This document shows positions 1-7,029 of a DNA stretch of 42,473 nt, piece by piece. The notes below the pieces were generated by a model. That model did not search any database and had not been told where the DNA came from. It saw only the letters and a program-made list of their open reading frames with translations. The DNA comes from Leidyana gryllorum EB-2025a (taxonomy: Eukaryota; Apicomplexa): contig JBLWGC010000079.1 in NCBI GenBank assembly GCA_048772705.1, positions 1 to 42,473 of the forward strand, read 5' to 3'. The stretch's first letter is position 1, and the number at the start of each line of letters is the position of its first letter. The position numbers and the translations under genes were made by a program.

Positions 1-6
1 AGATGC
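1..6 (-). tRNA. tRNA-Gly 5' end, cut by window edge
   Basis: Only the 5' acceptor strand of a minus-strand tRNA-Gly is visible. The following 100 bases match the flank downstream of the Gly gene at 3144-3213, so it is probably the same type. Confidence 0.55.
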
Positions 7-86
7 GTGACACCTTGTTGTTGAAGCTCGTACACGGTAACGGCCGTTTTCTGAACGAATGGAATGTCCGTGGCGTGTTCAGAGCG

Positions 87-121
87 TCCGAGTTACTATT
101 TTAGCATGTCACGCCTAAGAA
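87..121 (+). pseudogene. tRNA-Asp relic
   Basis: Starts like tRNA-Asp (TCCGAG) and keeps a GTCAC anticodon segment, but the D arm is deleted and no T arm follows. Related relics lie at 3294 and 31270. Confidence 0.45.
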
Positions 122-144
122 GCGGCCCCGATTGGGTAGTTTGT

Positions 145-216
145 GGGTACGTAGCTCAGTGGTAGGGCAGCTGACTGCAGATCAGCAAGTCCGTGGTCCA
201 TCTCCGAGCGTGCCCA
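145..216 (+). tRNA. trnC-GCA: tRNA-Cys(GCA)
   Basis: Loop CTGCAGA gives anticodon GCA. The acceptor stem GGGTACG/CGTGCCC pairs with one G-U. The T loop is CCATCTC instead of TTCAACT as in the copy at 15928, so the B box is weakened. Confidence 0.85.
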
Positions 217-297
217 GAAGATGGTTTGGAACGATCGGAGATGTTGGACCTCCATTCCTGAACACAAGGCAATTAGTTTGGAACGGGAGATGGTTTT

Positions 298-369
298 GGG
301 CCTATGGCGCAACGGTAGCGCGTCTGACTCCAGATCAGAAGGTTGGGTGTTCGAATCACTCTGGGCTCA
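298..369 (+). tRNA. trnW-CCA: tRNA-Trp(CCA)
   Basis: Loop CTCCAGA between TCTGA and TCAGA gives CCA. The body GGCGCAACGGTAGCGC is the classic eukaryotic tRNA-Trp D arm, and the T loop TTCGAAT is intact. First copy of the Trp genes in this window. Confidence 0.93.
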
Positions 370-404
370 ATCAGACTTTATGTTCTTCTCGTATGGGGCG
401 CAAC

Positions 405-440
405 CAAGAATGGGATTCGGACCCACGCCCAGTCGGCGCT
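405..440 (-). pseudogene. tRNA-Leu T-arm fragment
   Basis: Holds only a T arm resembling the tRNA-Leu(CAG) gene found in the same place next to Trp at 3483 and 16189. The rest of that Leu gene is missing here. Confidence 0.5.
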
Positions 441-549
441 GCGCCGTCACATACGTCCCTGCGAGTGCTACAGCTGTCCGCCCGTGTCTAATTGGCACCG
501 GAGTTCAACGGCGTAGAATTCTAGTGAATCAGCCATGTGCTATGTCCTC

Positions 550-620
550 TGCATCTGCCGGGAATCGAAAACGGGTCGTCTCGATGGCAACGAGACATTC
601 TACCAATAGACCACAGATGC
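550..620 (-). tRNA. trnG-GCC: tRNA-Gly(GCC)
   Basis: Loop TTGCCAT gives GCC. The acceptor GCATCTG/CAGATGC is perfect. The T stem is weakened (CCCGTT where other copies have CCCGGG), so activity is less certain than for 22566. Confidence 0.8.
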
Positions 621-687
621 AGATGACGATCTTGCTGCATCTTGTACGTGGTGACAGCCGTTGTTAGAGAGCCTATCGATGCATCAA

Positions 688-759
688 AGCCTTCTGTCGG
701 AATCGAGCCGCCGACTTCTCGCTTACGAAGCAAACGCTCTGCCCCTAACTTAAGACGGC
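688..759 (-). tRNA. trnT-CGT: tRNA-Thr(CGT)
   Basis: Loop TTCGTAA gives CGT and the discriminator is T, as in eukaryotic tRNA-Thr. The acceptor has one mismatch (GCCGTCT/AGAAGGC) and the anticodon stem one, so it is a slightly degraded copy. Confidence 0.75.
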
Positions 760-835
760 AATCCAAGCGGGAAATTACGCATCTATCCTCATTGAGGGAG
801 CTTACTGAAGGACTGTGGTCGGATAGTCCGAGGAC

Positions 836-908
836 TTCCACTGCCGGGACTTGAACCCGGACCGTGCGAGCGAGAGCCGCATATCCTAGCCGGTCTCAGC
901 CATACCCT
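836..908 (-). pseudogene. tRNA-Glu(CTC) pseudogene
   Basis: The anticodon and T arms match tRNA-Glu(CTC), but the 5' acceptor strand and part of the D arm have been replaced, so the acceptor cannot pair. Mirrored at 6170. Confidence 0.7.
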
Positions 909-972
909 TAGCTGAGGGGCAGAACCCTCGCACGGGCGCGAGGGATTTTGACACCAGATGCCACAACCTCGC

Positions 973-1045
973 TGCCTCGGCTGTGGATCGAGCACGGGAC
1001 TTCCAGATCTTCAGTCTGGCGCTCTCCCAACTGAGCTACCGAGGC
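973..1045 (-). tRNA. trnF-GAA: tRNA-Phe(GAA)
   Basis: Loop CTGAAGA gives GAA and the acceptor GCCTCGG/CCGAGGC is perfect. The T loop reads CTCGATC, a departure from TTCGATC shared by the copies at 6033 and 12832. Confidence 0.9.
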
Positions 1046-1133
1046 GCTAGAAAGCCTTGAAACGCGGTGAAGATAGGCACTCACCGCAGCCCTCTGTGGA
1101 GCCACTGCCCGCGGGATGTCCAATTCAACAGTT

Positions 1134-1214
1134 GGCAACTTGCCCGAGTGATTAAGGGTTAGACTTGAAATCTACTGGGTCTGGCCCGCGCTGGTTCGAA
1201 TCCAGCAGTTGTCG
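1134..1214 (+). tRNA. trnS-TGA: tRNA-Ser(TGA)
   Basis: Class II tRNA with a long variable arm. Loop CTTGAAA gives TGA. Acceptor GGCAACT/AGTTGTC pairs fully with one G-U. It has one base fewer in the D arm than the AGA copies. Confidence 0.9.
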
Positions 1215-1230
1215 TGTAATGTGATCCTCC

Positions 1231-1273
1231 GCCCCATTTTCGGACGGCGGCTTGCACACAGCACTCGCCGAAG
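1231..1273 (-). pseudogene. tRNA-Leu fragment
   Basis: The piece resembles the variable arm, anticodon stem and D arm of the minus-strand Leu genes (compare 22091) with internal deletions. A longer version is at 13953-14001. Confidence 0.45.
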
Positions 1274-1364
1274 TGTTGTTGGCTCGCCGTTCCACCCGTT
1301 TCCTGTCCGTGAAATCTCAAAATGCGAGGACTTCTGGGGTTGGAGGCCGGTAGCTTTACTAGCG

Positions 1365-1436
1365 TCCGAGATAGTATAGTGGTTAGTATTTCCGCCTGTC
1401 ACGCGGAAGACCCGGCTTCGATTCCCGGTCTCGGAG
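1365..1436 (+). tRNA. trnD-GTC: tRNA-Asp(GTC)
   Basis: Loop CTGTCAC gives GTC and the acceptor TCCGAGA/TCTCGGA is perfect. The T stem carries a C for G next to the T loop. It leads the recurring Asp(+)/Val(-)/Gln(-) module. Confidence 0.9.
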
Positions 1437-1491
1437 CACAGTTGGTTCCGCTGAAGATTGTCTCCTGTGGTTGCCGCTGAAAGTTGCGAGC

Positions 1492-1564
1492 TACAGCCAC
1501 CGAGGATCGAACTCGGGACCTTCTGCGTGTGAAGCAGACGTCGTAACCACTAGACCATGGCTGC
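1492..1564 (-). tRNA. trnV-CAC: tRNA-Val(CAC)
   Basis: Loop TTCACAC gives CAC. The acceptor GCAGCCA/TGGCTGT pairs with one G-U, and the discriminator is A. It converges on the Asp gene, 55 bases between their 3' ends. Confidence 0.93.
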
Positions 1565-1627
1565 ACGGCAGGTCCCGCAGACCAAAGCAAGTGGCGAGGT
1601 TTTACGAAGTAGTGAGGACTAGTTCCA

Positions 1628-1699
1628 AGGTCGCGCCGGAAATCGAACCCAGGTCGGGAGATTCAAAGTCTCCAGTGCTAACCACTACACCACGCAACC
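1628..1699 (-). tRNA. trnQ-TTG: tRNA-Gln(TTG)
   Basis: Loop CTTTGAA gives TTG. The acceptor GGTTGCG/CGCGACC pairs fully. Third member of the Asp/Val/Gln module. Confidence 0.92.
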
Positions 1700-1797
1700 G
1701 ATTCAGCCCTTCTCCAAGAGTTGATTGAGCCATCCGGACCGGAGCTTCCCCACACATGCAAAACGGGTTTTTCTACTAACCTCCAAATATTCAACTG

Positions 1798-1875
1798 GCT
1801 CTTGTAGCGCAGTCGGTAAAGCGTGTGATTGTTAAATACCAAGTCGCAGGTCCGCGGTCTACGGCATCCTGGACC
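1798..1875 (+). pseudogene. tRNA-Asn(GTT) pseudogene
   Basis: The D arm and a GTTAA anticodon segment align with tRNA-Asn, but the anticodon stem does not pair and the T arm is disordered. Mirrored at 5202-5279. Confidence 0.6.
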
Positions 1876-1970
1876 ATATTGCGATGCCAAAGTCTATCCA
1901 AGGGCTACAGGGCACCCTTCATAGGTGGTAACTCGTGGCTAAATACCGGCAGGTGCCGTCGTACGAAGTT

Positions 1971-2043
1971 TGGACGACCTGGGCATCGATTCCAGTACCT
2001 CTCGCATGCTAAACGAGCGCTCTACCAATTGAGCTAGTCGCCC
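1971..2043 (-). tRNA. trnA-AGC: tRNA-Ala(AGC)
   Basis: Loop TTAGCAT gives AGC, and G3-U70, the alanine identity pair, is visible in GGGCGAC/GTCGTCC. The T loop is ATCGATG. The anticodon stem has one G-U (GCTCGT). Confidence 0.9.
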
Positions 2044-2131
2044 GCTGTGCAGACCGCATCGCATTTCTTGGTTCTCGACATAGTATGACCACTCTCTCGA
2101 CTGCACCCAACGGATTGCACCACCGACAGGC

Positions 2132-2203
2132 GGCTGTTTGGTCTAGTGGTATGATTCTTCCTTTGGGTGGAAGAAGTCCTGGGTTCGATTCCCAGAACAG
2201 CCC
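2132..2203 (+). tRNA. trnP-TGG: tRNA-Pro(TGG)
   Basis: Loop TTTGGGT gives TGG. Acceptor GGCTGTT/AACAGCC is perfect with discriminator C, as in eukaryotic tRNA-Pro. Confidence 0.95.
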
Positions 2204-2279
2204 GCTTTGTTGTATCTTGACCCAACCTGCCTGGCAGCATGGTTCTGGGTTCGGGTGATTCCTCGGAGAAAGTCGGAAG

Positions 2280-2352
2280 GGGAGTGTAGCGCAGTCGGTA
2301 GCGCGTAGGTCTCATAATCCTGAAGTCGAGAGTTCGATCCTCTCCACTGCGA
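2280..2352 (+). tRNA. trnM-CAT: elongator tRNA-Met(CAT), damaged acceptor
   Basis: Loop CTCATAA gives CAT, in the elongator body GCGCAGTCGGTAGCGC. The 3' acceptor strand reads CACTGCG instead of CACTCCC, giving two mismatches with GGGAGTG. Confidence 0.8.
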
Positions 2353-2396
2353 GGGTCGGAATCGAAACCGCCGACAAACTCATCATGCTATCGTTT

Positions 2397-2466
2397 TGCA
2401 TCTGTCTGAATCGCACACGGGTTATCTTGATGGCAGCGAGAGACTCTTCCACTAGACCACAGATGC
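2397..2466 (-). tRNA. trnG-GCC: tRNA-Gly(GCC), diverged
   Basis: Loop TGCCATC region still gives GCC and the acceptor is perfect, but the D loop has GTGGAAGAG and the T arm reads GTGTGCGATTC, lacking the GGTTC part of the B box. Probably a poor or dead gene. Confidence 0.65.
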
Positions 2467-2533
2467 AGAACACGATCCTGTTGACTCTTGTACCTGGTGA
2501 CAGCCATTCTTTGTAAGCCTATCGATGCATCAA

Positions 2534-2605
2534 AGCCTTCTGCCGGAATCGAGCCGGCGCCTTCTCGCTTACGAAGCAAACGCTCTGCCCCTAAGCTTCG
2601 AAGGC
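2534..2605 (-). tRNA. trnT-CGT: tRNA-Thr(CGT)
   Basis: Loop TTCGTAA gives CGT, with a T loop CTCGATT. The inverted repeat ends inside this gene: its 3' half matches the Thr gene at 4472, its 5' half is a different Thr allele. Confidence 0.82.
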
Positions 2606-2681
2606 AATGTAAGTTGGAGATAACGAAACGATGGCTACTGACGGAGATTAGTGGAGCACTTTGCTCGAGTACTTCAATGGC

Positions 2682-2754
2682 TTCCACTGCCGGGACTTGA
2701 ACCCGGATCGTGCGGGTGAGAGCCGCATATCCTAGCCACTTAGACTACAGTGGA
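2682..2754 (-). tRNA. trnE-CTC: tRNA-Glu(CTC)
   Basis: Loop CTCTCAC gives CTC. The acceptor TCCACTG/CAGTGGA is perfect. The T loop is TTCAAGT. Confidence 0.94.
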
Positions 2755-2852
2755 CAAGTGCTCGAGTTTAGGCTTCGGCCGAGAGCCGAACCGTCTCGGA
2801 AAGATTCCACCATCAATACGACTGGAATTTGTTACTAAGTCCGAGCTTTCTT

Positions 2853-2920
2853 GCCGCCCCAACTCGTTCGGTAGAGCGCAAGACTTTTGAAGGGAGAACC
2901 GCGGGTTCGGGCGGCGCGAG
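2853..2920 (+). pseudogene. tRNA-Lys-derived relic, type A
   Basis: The 5' half matches tRNA-Lys(TTT) at 26221 up to AAGACTTTT. The 3' anticodon strand and the acceptor end are replaced by a GC-rich segment. The same altered form recurs at 23223, 24350, 33018 and 37135, always upstream of tRNA-Ser. Confidence 0.6.
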
Positions 2921-2986
2921 CAGTCCTAGTAAAGCTTGCTGAACCGTATGTGAAGCCACTGGCCGCAAAATGCCCAGTTCGACAGC

Positions 2987-3068
2987 GGCAACTTGCCCGA
3001 GTGGTTAAGGGGGTAGACTAGAAATCTACTGGGCCGTGCCCGCGCTGGTTTAAATCCAGCAGTTGTCG
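2987..3068 (+). tRNA. trnS-AGA: tRNA-Ser(AGA)
   Basis: Loop CTAGAAA gives AGA. Class II body with long variable arm and G73. The T loop is TTTAAAT rather than TTCAAAT. Confidence 0.9.
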
Positions 3069-3143
3069 TGCGATGTGGTTGGAGGGTTAAACACCGACTC
3101 ACGCATGAATTTCTGAATGGTGGAAAAGCAACCATGTGTCCTC

Positions 3144-3213
3144 TGCATCTGCCGGTATCGAACCCGGGTCGTCTCGATGGCAACGAGACATTCTACCACT
3201 AGACCACAGATGC
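3144..3213 (-). tRNA. trnG-GCC: tRNA-Gly(GCC)
   Basis: Loop TTGCCAT gives GCC with a perfect acceptor. One base is missing in the 3' half of the T stem, so the gene is 70 nt rather than 71. Confidence 0.85.
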
Positions 3214-3293
3214 GTGACACCTTGTTGTTGAAGCTCGTACACGGTAACGGCCGTTTTCTGAACGAATGGAATGTCCGTGGCGTGTTCAGAGCG

Positions 3294-3329
3294 TCCGAGT
3301 TTCTATTTTCGCATGTCACGCCTAAGAAG
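3294..3329 (+). pseudogene. tRNA-Asp relic
   Basis: Contains an Asp 5' end and GTCAC anticodon remnant, with no D arm or T arm. It sits between Gly and Trp as at 87 and 31270. Confidence 0.45.
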
Positions 3330-3374
3330 CGGGCGCGATTGCCGGTAAATGAGTCTGGAACGGGGGATGGTTTT

Positions 3375-3446
3375 GGGCCTATCGCGCAACGGTAGCGCGT
3401 CTGACTCCAGAACAGAAGGTTGGGTGTTCGAATCACTCTGGGCTCA
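3375..3446 (+). tRNA. trnW-CCA: tRNA-Trp(CCA)
   Basis: Loop CTCCAGA gives CCA. One anticodon-stem mismatch (AACAG for ATCAG). A run of five T lies about 13 bases past the 3' end and could act as a terminator. Confidence 0.88.
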
Positions 3447-3482
3447 ACCGGACTCTATGTTTTTCCCGTTTGGGGCGCAACC

Positions 3483-3562
3483 TGACAAAAGTGGGATTCG
3501 AACCCACGACCTTTCAGACTCCGGTCTGAGCACAACGCCTCAGACCACTCGGTCATCTTGCC
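3483..3562 (-). tRNA. trnL-CAG: tRNA-Leu(CAG)
   Basis: Class II tRNA. Loop CTCAGAC gives CAG. The acceptor GGCAAGA/TTTTGTC pairs using G-U and A-U pairs, discriminator A. It converges on Trp. Confidence 0.9.
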
Positions 3563-3655
3563 GGGATGTTGTTGGCTCGCCGCTCCACGCGTTTTCTATC
3601 CCTGGAATCTCAAGATGGAAGGACTTTGGGGTTTCAGGCCGGTGTGTTCGGAGCG

Positions 3656-3727
3656 TCCGAGATAGTATAGTGGTTAGTATTTCCGCCTGTCACGCGGAAT
3701 ACCCGGGTTCGATTCCCGGTCTCGGAG
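3656..3727 (+). tRNA. trnD-GTC: tRNA-Asp(GTC)
   Basis: Loop CTGTCAC gives GTC, all stems intact. A T6 run lies about 27 bases downstream. Confidence 0.95.
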
Positions 3728-3782
3728 CACAGTTGATCTCGCTTAAGATTGTCTTTTTTGGTGCCCGCTGAAAGATGCGAGC

Positions 3783-3855
3783 TACAGCCACCGAGGATCG
3801 AACTCGGGACCTTCTGCGTGTTAAGCAGACGTCGTAACCACTAGACCATGGCTGC
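3783..3855 (-). tRNA. trnV-AAC: tRNA-Val(AAC)
   Basis: Loop TTAACAC gives AAC. It differs from the CAC copies essentially at position 34, so the two isoacceptors interconvert by a point change. Confidence 0.95.
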
Positions 3856-3919
3856 ATGGATGGTCCCCGCAGCCCAAGAGAAGTGGCGAAGCTTCAGGGA
3901 GTAGTGAGGACCAGTTCAA

Positions 3920-3977
3920 GGGTCGCGCCAACCCAGGTCGGAAAATCCAAAGTGTCGAGTGCACCAAGGACGCAACC
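3920..3977 (-). pseudogene. tRNA-Gln pseudogene
   Basis: Both acceptor strands of tRNA-Gln remain, but the T arm and part of the D arm are deleted and the anticodon stem does not pair. It holds the Gln slot of the Asp/Val/Gln module. Confidence 0.7.
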
Positions 3978-4037
3978 GGTTCAGCCCATCCCAGAAGAGT
4001 CGGACTAGCGCTTCCTCAGCTGGACACATGCGACACG

Positions 4038-4105
4038 GGTCTTGTATACAGACCCCAGTGTAAAGAGTTGGATTCGAGTCGGGCAAAAACCTCAGTTCAA
4101 TCATT
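4038..4105 (+). pseudogene. possible tRNA-Asn-derived relic
   Basis: Begins like tRNA-Asn (GGTCTTGTA) and lies where an Asn relic sits after Gln at 1798. The rest is too altered to fold. Related copies: 13413, 19062, 34486. Confidence 0.35.
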
Positions 4106-4134
4106 CAACCAGTTGCGCTCTCCCCGAATGCTAC

Positions 4135-4216
4135 CGACAAGGGTGAGATTCGAACTCACGCGGGTGGAACCCAACGGCTTAGCAGGCCGCCGCCTTAACC
4201 ACTCGGCCACCTTGCC
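4135..4216 (-). tRNA. trnS-GCT: tRNA-Ser(GCT)
   Basis: Loop CTGCTAA gives GCT. Class II variable arm, acceptor GGCAAGG/CCTTGTC, G73. T loop TTCGAAT intact. Confidence 0.95.
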
Positions 4217-4325
4217 GACGACATCTCTTACTCACTGGCACTTTTTCACAACGGTTTGGGGTCCTAGTCAAGCTTGCTGAACCGTATGTGACATCACTGG
4301 CCGCAAAATGCCGAGTTCGACAGGT

Positions 4326-4407
4326 GGCAACCTGCCCGAGTGGTTAAGGGGGTAGACTCGAAATCTACTGGGCCTGGCCCGCGCTGGTTCAAATCCAGCA
4401 GTTGTCG
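4326..4407 (+). tRNA. trnS-CGA: tRNA-Ser(CGA)
   Basis: Loop CTCGAAA gives CGA. Acceptor GGCAACC/AGTTGTC has one mismatch at its base. Divergent from the neighbouring Ser(GCT), 109 bases apart. Confidence 0.93.
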
Positions 4408-4471
4408 TGCGATGTGGTGGAAATGATGCAATTCCCAGCATCAAAAACTCATATGGGTCGAGACAGGGAAT

Positions 4472-4543
4472 GCCTTCTTAGCTTAGGGGCAGAGCATTCG
4501 CTTTGTAAGCGAAAGGTCGCTGGTTCGATTCCGGCAGAAGGCT
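4472..4543 (+). tRNA. trnT-TGT: tRNA-Thr(TGT)
   Basis: Loop TTTGTAA gives TGT, all stems perfect. The right arm of the inverted repeat begins inside this gene. Its only other TGT relative is at 13847. Confidence 0.95.
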
Positions 4544-4610
4544 TTGATGCATCGATAGGCTTACAAAGAATGGCTGTCACCAGGTACAAGAGTCAACAGG
4601 ATCGTGTTCT

Positions 4611-4680
4611 GCATCTGTGGTCTAGTGGAAGAGTCTCTCGCTGCCATCAAGATAACCCGTGTGCGATTCAGACAGATGCA
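4611..4680 (+). tRNA. trnG-GCC: tRNA-Gly(GCC), diverged
   Basis: Mirror of 2397. Anticodon GCC is kept and the acceptor is perfect, but the T arm lacks a normal B box. Confidence 0.65.
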
Positions 4681-4724
4681 AAACGATAGCATGATGAGTT
4701 TGTCGGCGGTTTCGATTCCGACCC

Positions 4725-4797
4725 TCGAAGTGGAGAGGATCGAACTCTCGACTTCAGGATTATGAGACCTACGCGCTACCGACTGCGCTACACTCCC
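4725..4797 (-). tRNA. trnM-CAT: elongator tRNA-Met(CAT), damaged acceptor
   Basis: Loop CTCATAA. The 3' acceptor strand is CACTTCG, mismatched with GGGAGTG. It differs by one base from the mirror copy at 2280, so the arms have begun to drift. Confidence 0.8.
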
Positions 4798-4873
4798 CTT
4801 CCGACTTTCTCCGAGGAATCACCCGAACCCAGAACCATGCTGCCAGGCAGGTTGGGTCAAGATACAACAAAGC

Positions 4874-4945
4874 GGGCTGTTCTGGGAATCGAACCCAGGA
4901 CTTCTTCCACCCAAAGGAAGAATCATACCACTAGACCAAACAGCC
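4874..4945 (-). tRNA. trnP-TGG: tRNA-Pro(TGG)
   Basis: Loop TTTGGGT, perfect acceptor, discriminator C. Mirror of 2132. Confidence 0.95.
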
Positions 4946-5033
4946 GCCTGTCGGTGGTGCAATCCGTTGGGTGCAGTCGAGAGAGTGGTCATACTATGTC
5001 GAGAACCAAGAAATGCGATGCGGTCTGCACAGC

Positions 5034-5106
5034 GGGCGACTAGCTCAATTGGTAGAGCGCTCGTTTAGCATGCGAGAGGTACTGGAATCGATGCCCAGGT
5101 CGTCCA
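5034..5106 (+). tRNA. trnA-AGC: tRNA-Ala(AGC)
   Basis: Loop TTAGCAT, G3-U70 present. T-stem CTGGA/GCCCAG has one mismatch. Mirror of 1971. Confidence 0.9.
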
Positions 5107-5201
5107 AACTTCGTACGACGGCACCTGCCGGTATTTAGCCACGAGTTACCACCTATGAAGGGTGCCCTGTAGCCCATGGATAGATTTCGGCATCGCAATA
5201 T

Positions 5202-5279
5202 GGTCCAGGATGCCGTAGACCGCGGACCTGCGACTTGGTATTTAACAATCACACGCTTTACTGACTGCGCTACAAGAGC
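5202..5279 (-). pseudogene. tRNA-Asn(GTT) pseudogene
   Basis: Mirror of 1798-1875, with the same disordered T arm. Confidence 0.6.
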
Positions 5280-5377
5280 CAGTTGAATATTTGGAGGTTA
5301 GTAGAAAAACCCGTTTTGCATGTGTGGGGAAGCTCCGGTCCGGATGGCTCAATCAACTCTTGGAGAAGGGCTGAATC

Positions 5378-5449
5378 GGTTGCGTGGTGTAGTGGTTAGC
5401 ACTGGAGACTTTGAATCTCCCGACCTGGGTTCGATTTCCGGCGCGACCT
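5378..5449 (+). tRNA. trnQ-TTG: tRNA-Gln(TTG)
   Basis: Loop CTTTGAA, acceptor intact, T loop TTCGATT. Mirror of 1628. Confidence 0.92.
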
Positions 5450-5512
5450 TGGAACTAGTCCTCACTACTTCGTAAAACCTCGCCACTTGCTTTGGTCTGC
5501 GGGACCTGCCGT

Positions 5513-5585
5513 GCAGCCATGGTCTAGTGGTTACGACTTCTGCTTCACACGCAGAAGGTCCCGAGTCCGATCCTCGGTGGCTGTA
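5513..5585 (+). tRNA. trnV-CAC: tRNA-Val(CAC)
   Basis: Loop TTCACAC. T loop TCCGATC and D-arm CGACTT differ slightly from the mirror copy at 1492. Confidence 0.9.
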
Positions 5586-5640
5586 GCTCGCAACTTTCAG
5601 CGCCAACCACAGGAGACAATCTTCAGCGGAACCAACTGTG

Positions 5641-5712
5641 CTCCGAGACCGGGAATCGAAGCCGGGTCTTCCGCGTGACAGGCGGAAATACTAACCACTA
5701 TACTATCTCGGA
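5641..5712 (-). tRNA. trnD-GTC: tRNA-Asp(GTC)
   Basis: Loop CTGTCAC, acceptor perfect, same T-stem change as its mirror at 1365. Confidence 0.9.
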
Positions 5713-5804
5713 CGCTAGTAAAGCTACCGGCCTCCAACCCCAGAAGTCCTCGCATTTTGAGATTTCACGGACAGGAAACGGGTGGAACGGCGAGCCAACC
5801 ACAC

Positions 5805-5847
5805 TTCGGCGAGTGCTGTGTGCAAGCCGCCGTCCGAAAATGGGGGC
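5805..5847 (+). pseudogene. tRNA-Leu fragment
   Basis: Mirror of 1231-1273, with no acceptor or T arm. Confidence 0.45.
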
Positions 5848-5863
5848 GGAGGATCACATTACA

Positions 5864-5944
5864 CGACAACTGCTGGATTCGAACCAGCGCGGGCCAGACC
5901 CAGTAGATTTCAAGTCTAACCCTTAATCACTCGGGCAAGTTGCC
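5864..5944 (-). tRNA. trnS-TGA: tRNA-Ser(TGA)
   Basis: Loop CTTGAAA, class II, 81 nt. Mirror of 1134. Confidence 0.9.
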
Positions 5945-6032
5945 AACTGTTGAATTGGACATCCCGCGGGCAGTGGCTCCACAGAGGGCTGCGGTGAGTG
6001 CCTATCTTCACCGCGTTTCAAGGCTTTCTAGC

Positions 6033-6105
6033 GCCTCGGTAGCTCAGTTGGGAGAGCGCCAGACTGAAGATCTGGAAGTCCCGTGCTCGATCCACAGCCG
6101 AGGCA
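6033..6105 (+). tRNA. trnF-GAA: tRNA-Phe(GAA)
   Basis: Loop CTGAAGA, perfect acceptor. Mirror of 973. Confidence 0.92.
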
Positions 6106-6169
6106 GCGAGGTTGTGGCATCTGGTGTCAAAATCCCTCGCGCCCGTGCGAGGGTTCTGCCCCTCAGCTA

Positions 6170-6242
6170 AGGGTATGGCTGAGACCGGCTAGGATATGCG
6201 GCTCTCGCTCGCACGGTCCGGGTTCAAGTCCCGGCAGTGGAA
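6170..6242 (+). pseudogene. tRNA-Glu(CTC) pseudogene
   Basis: Mirror of 836. The 5' acceptor strand is replaced, and the T arm and anticodon are intact. Confidence 0.7.
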
Positions 6243-6318
6243 GTCCTCGGACTATCCGACCACAGTCCTTCAGTAAGCTCCCTCAATGAGGATAGATGCG
6301 TAATTTCCCGCTTGGATT

Positions 6319-6390
6319 GCCGTCTTAAGTTAGGGGCAGAGCGTTTGCTTCGTAAGCGAGAAGTCGGCGGCTCGATTCCGACAGAAGGCT
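6319..6390 (+). tRNA. trnT-CGT: tRNA-Thr(CGT)
   Basis: Loop TTCGTAA, one acceptor mismatch. Mirror of 688. Confidence 0.75.
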
Positions 6391-6457
6391 TTGATGCATC
6401 GATAGGCTCTCTAACAACGGCTGTCACCACGTACAAGATGCAGCAAGATCGTCATCT

Positions 6458-6528
6458 GCATCTGTGGTCTATTGGTAGAATGTCTCGTTGCCATCGAGAC
6501 GACCCGTTTTCGATTCCCGGCAGATGCA
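6458..6528 (+). tRNA. trnG-GCC: tRNA-Gly(GCC)
   Basis: Loop TTGCCAT, perfect acceptor, weakened T stem. Mirror of 550. Confidence 0.8.
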
Positions 6529-6637
6529 GAGGACATAGCACATGGCTGATTCACTAGAATTCTACGCCGTTGAACTCCGGTGCCAATTAGACACGGGCGG
6601 ACAGCTGTAGCACTCGCAGGGACGTATGTGACGGCGC

Positions 6638-6673
6638 AGCGCCGACTGGGCGTGGGTCCGAATCCCATTCTTG
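6638..6673 (+). pseudogene. tRNA-Leu T-arm fragment
   Basis: Mirror of 405-440. Confidence 0.5.
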
Positions 6674-6708
6674 GTTGCGCCCCATACGAGAAGAACATAA
6701 AGTCTGAT

Positions 6709-6780
6709 TGAGCCCAGAGTGATTCGAACACCCAACCTTCTGATCTGGAGTCAGACGCGCTACCGTTGCGCCATAGGCCC
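6709..6780 (-). tRNA. trnW-CCA: tRNA-Trp(CCA)
   Basis: Loop CTCCAGA, mirror of 298. Confidence 0.93.
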
Positions 6781-6861
6781 AAAACCATCTCCCGTTCCAA
6801 ACTAATTGCCTTGTGGTCAGGAATGGAGGTCCAACATCTCCGATCGTTCCAAACCATCTTC

Positions 6862-6933
6862 TGGGCACGCTCGGAGTTGGACCACGGACTTGCTGATCTG
6901 CAGTCAGCTGCCCTACCACTGAGCTACGTACCC
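6862..6933 (-). tRNA. trnC-GCA: tRNA-Cys(GCA)
   Basis: Loop CTGCAGA. The T loop is CCAACTC, one base closer to the normal form than its mirror at 145. Confidence 0.87.
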
Positions 6934-7029
6934 ACAAACTACCCGTCATACTCGCTCAACTCGATTCTGTCTTCTCATCTGAAGCAAAACGGCCGTTATT
7001 GTGCACGAGCTTGAACAACAACGAGTCAT

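Larger units (their letters stand above)
134..2545. repeat. left arm of large inverted repeat
   Basis: Reads as the near-exact reverse complement of 4533-6944 (paired positions sum to about 7078). Contains Cys, Trp, Gly, Thr, Glu, Phe, Ser, Asp, Val, Gln, Ala, Pro, Met and Gly units. The outer edge lies just upstream of tRNA-Cys and the inner edge falls inside a tRNA-Thr gene. Confidence 0.9.
4533..6944. repeat. right arm of large inverted repeat
   Basis: Reverse complement of 134-2545 with only scattered substitutions, for example TTCG for TGCG at the Met 3' end. Its outer end is abrupt, after the Cys gene. Confidence 0.9.

Noticed and set aside
221-667. 148-residue open frame, with matching frames in the other palindrome arm
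   Set aside because: It runs through Trp and Gly tRNA genes and intergenic sequence, has no domain I recognise, and similar frames appear wherever the same tRNAs recur.
4038-4105. Novel intron-containing tRNA starting GGTCTTGTA
   Set aside because: No T arm or closing acceptor could be found. Its position matches Asn relics, so it is listed only as a possible relic.
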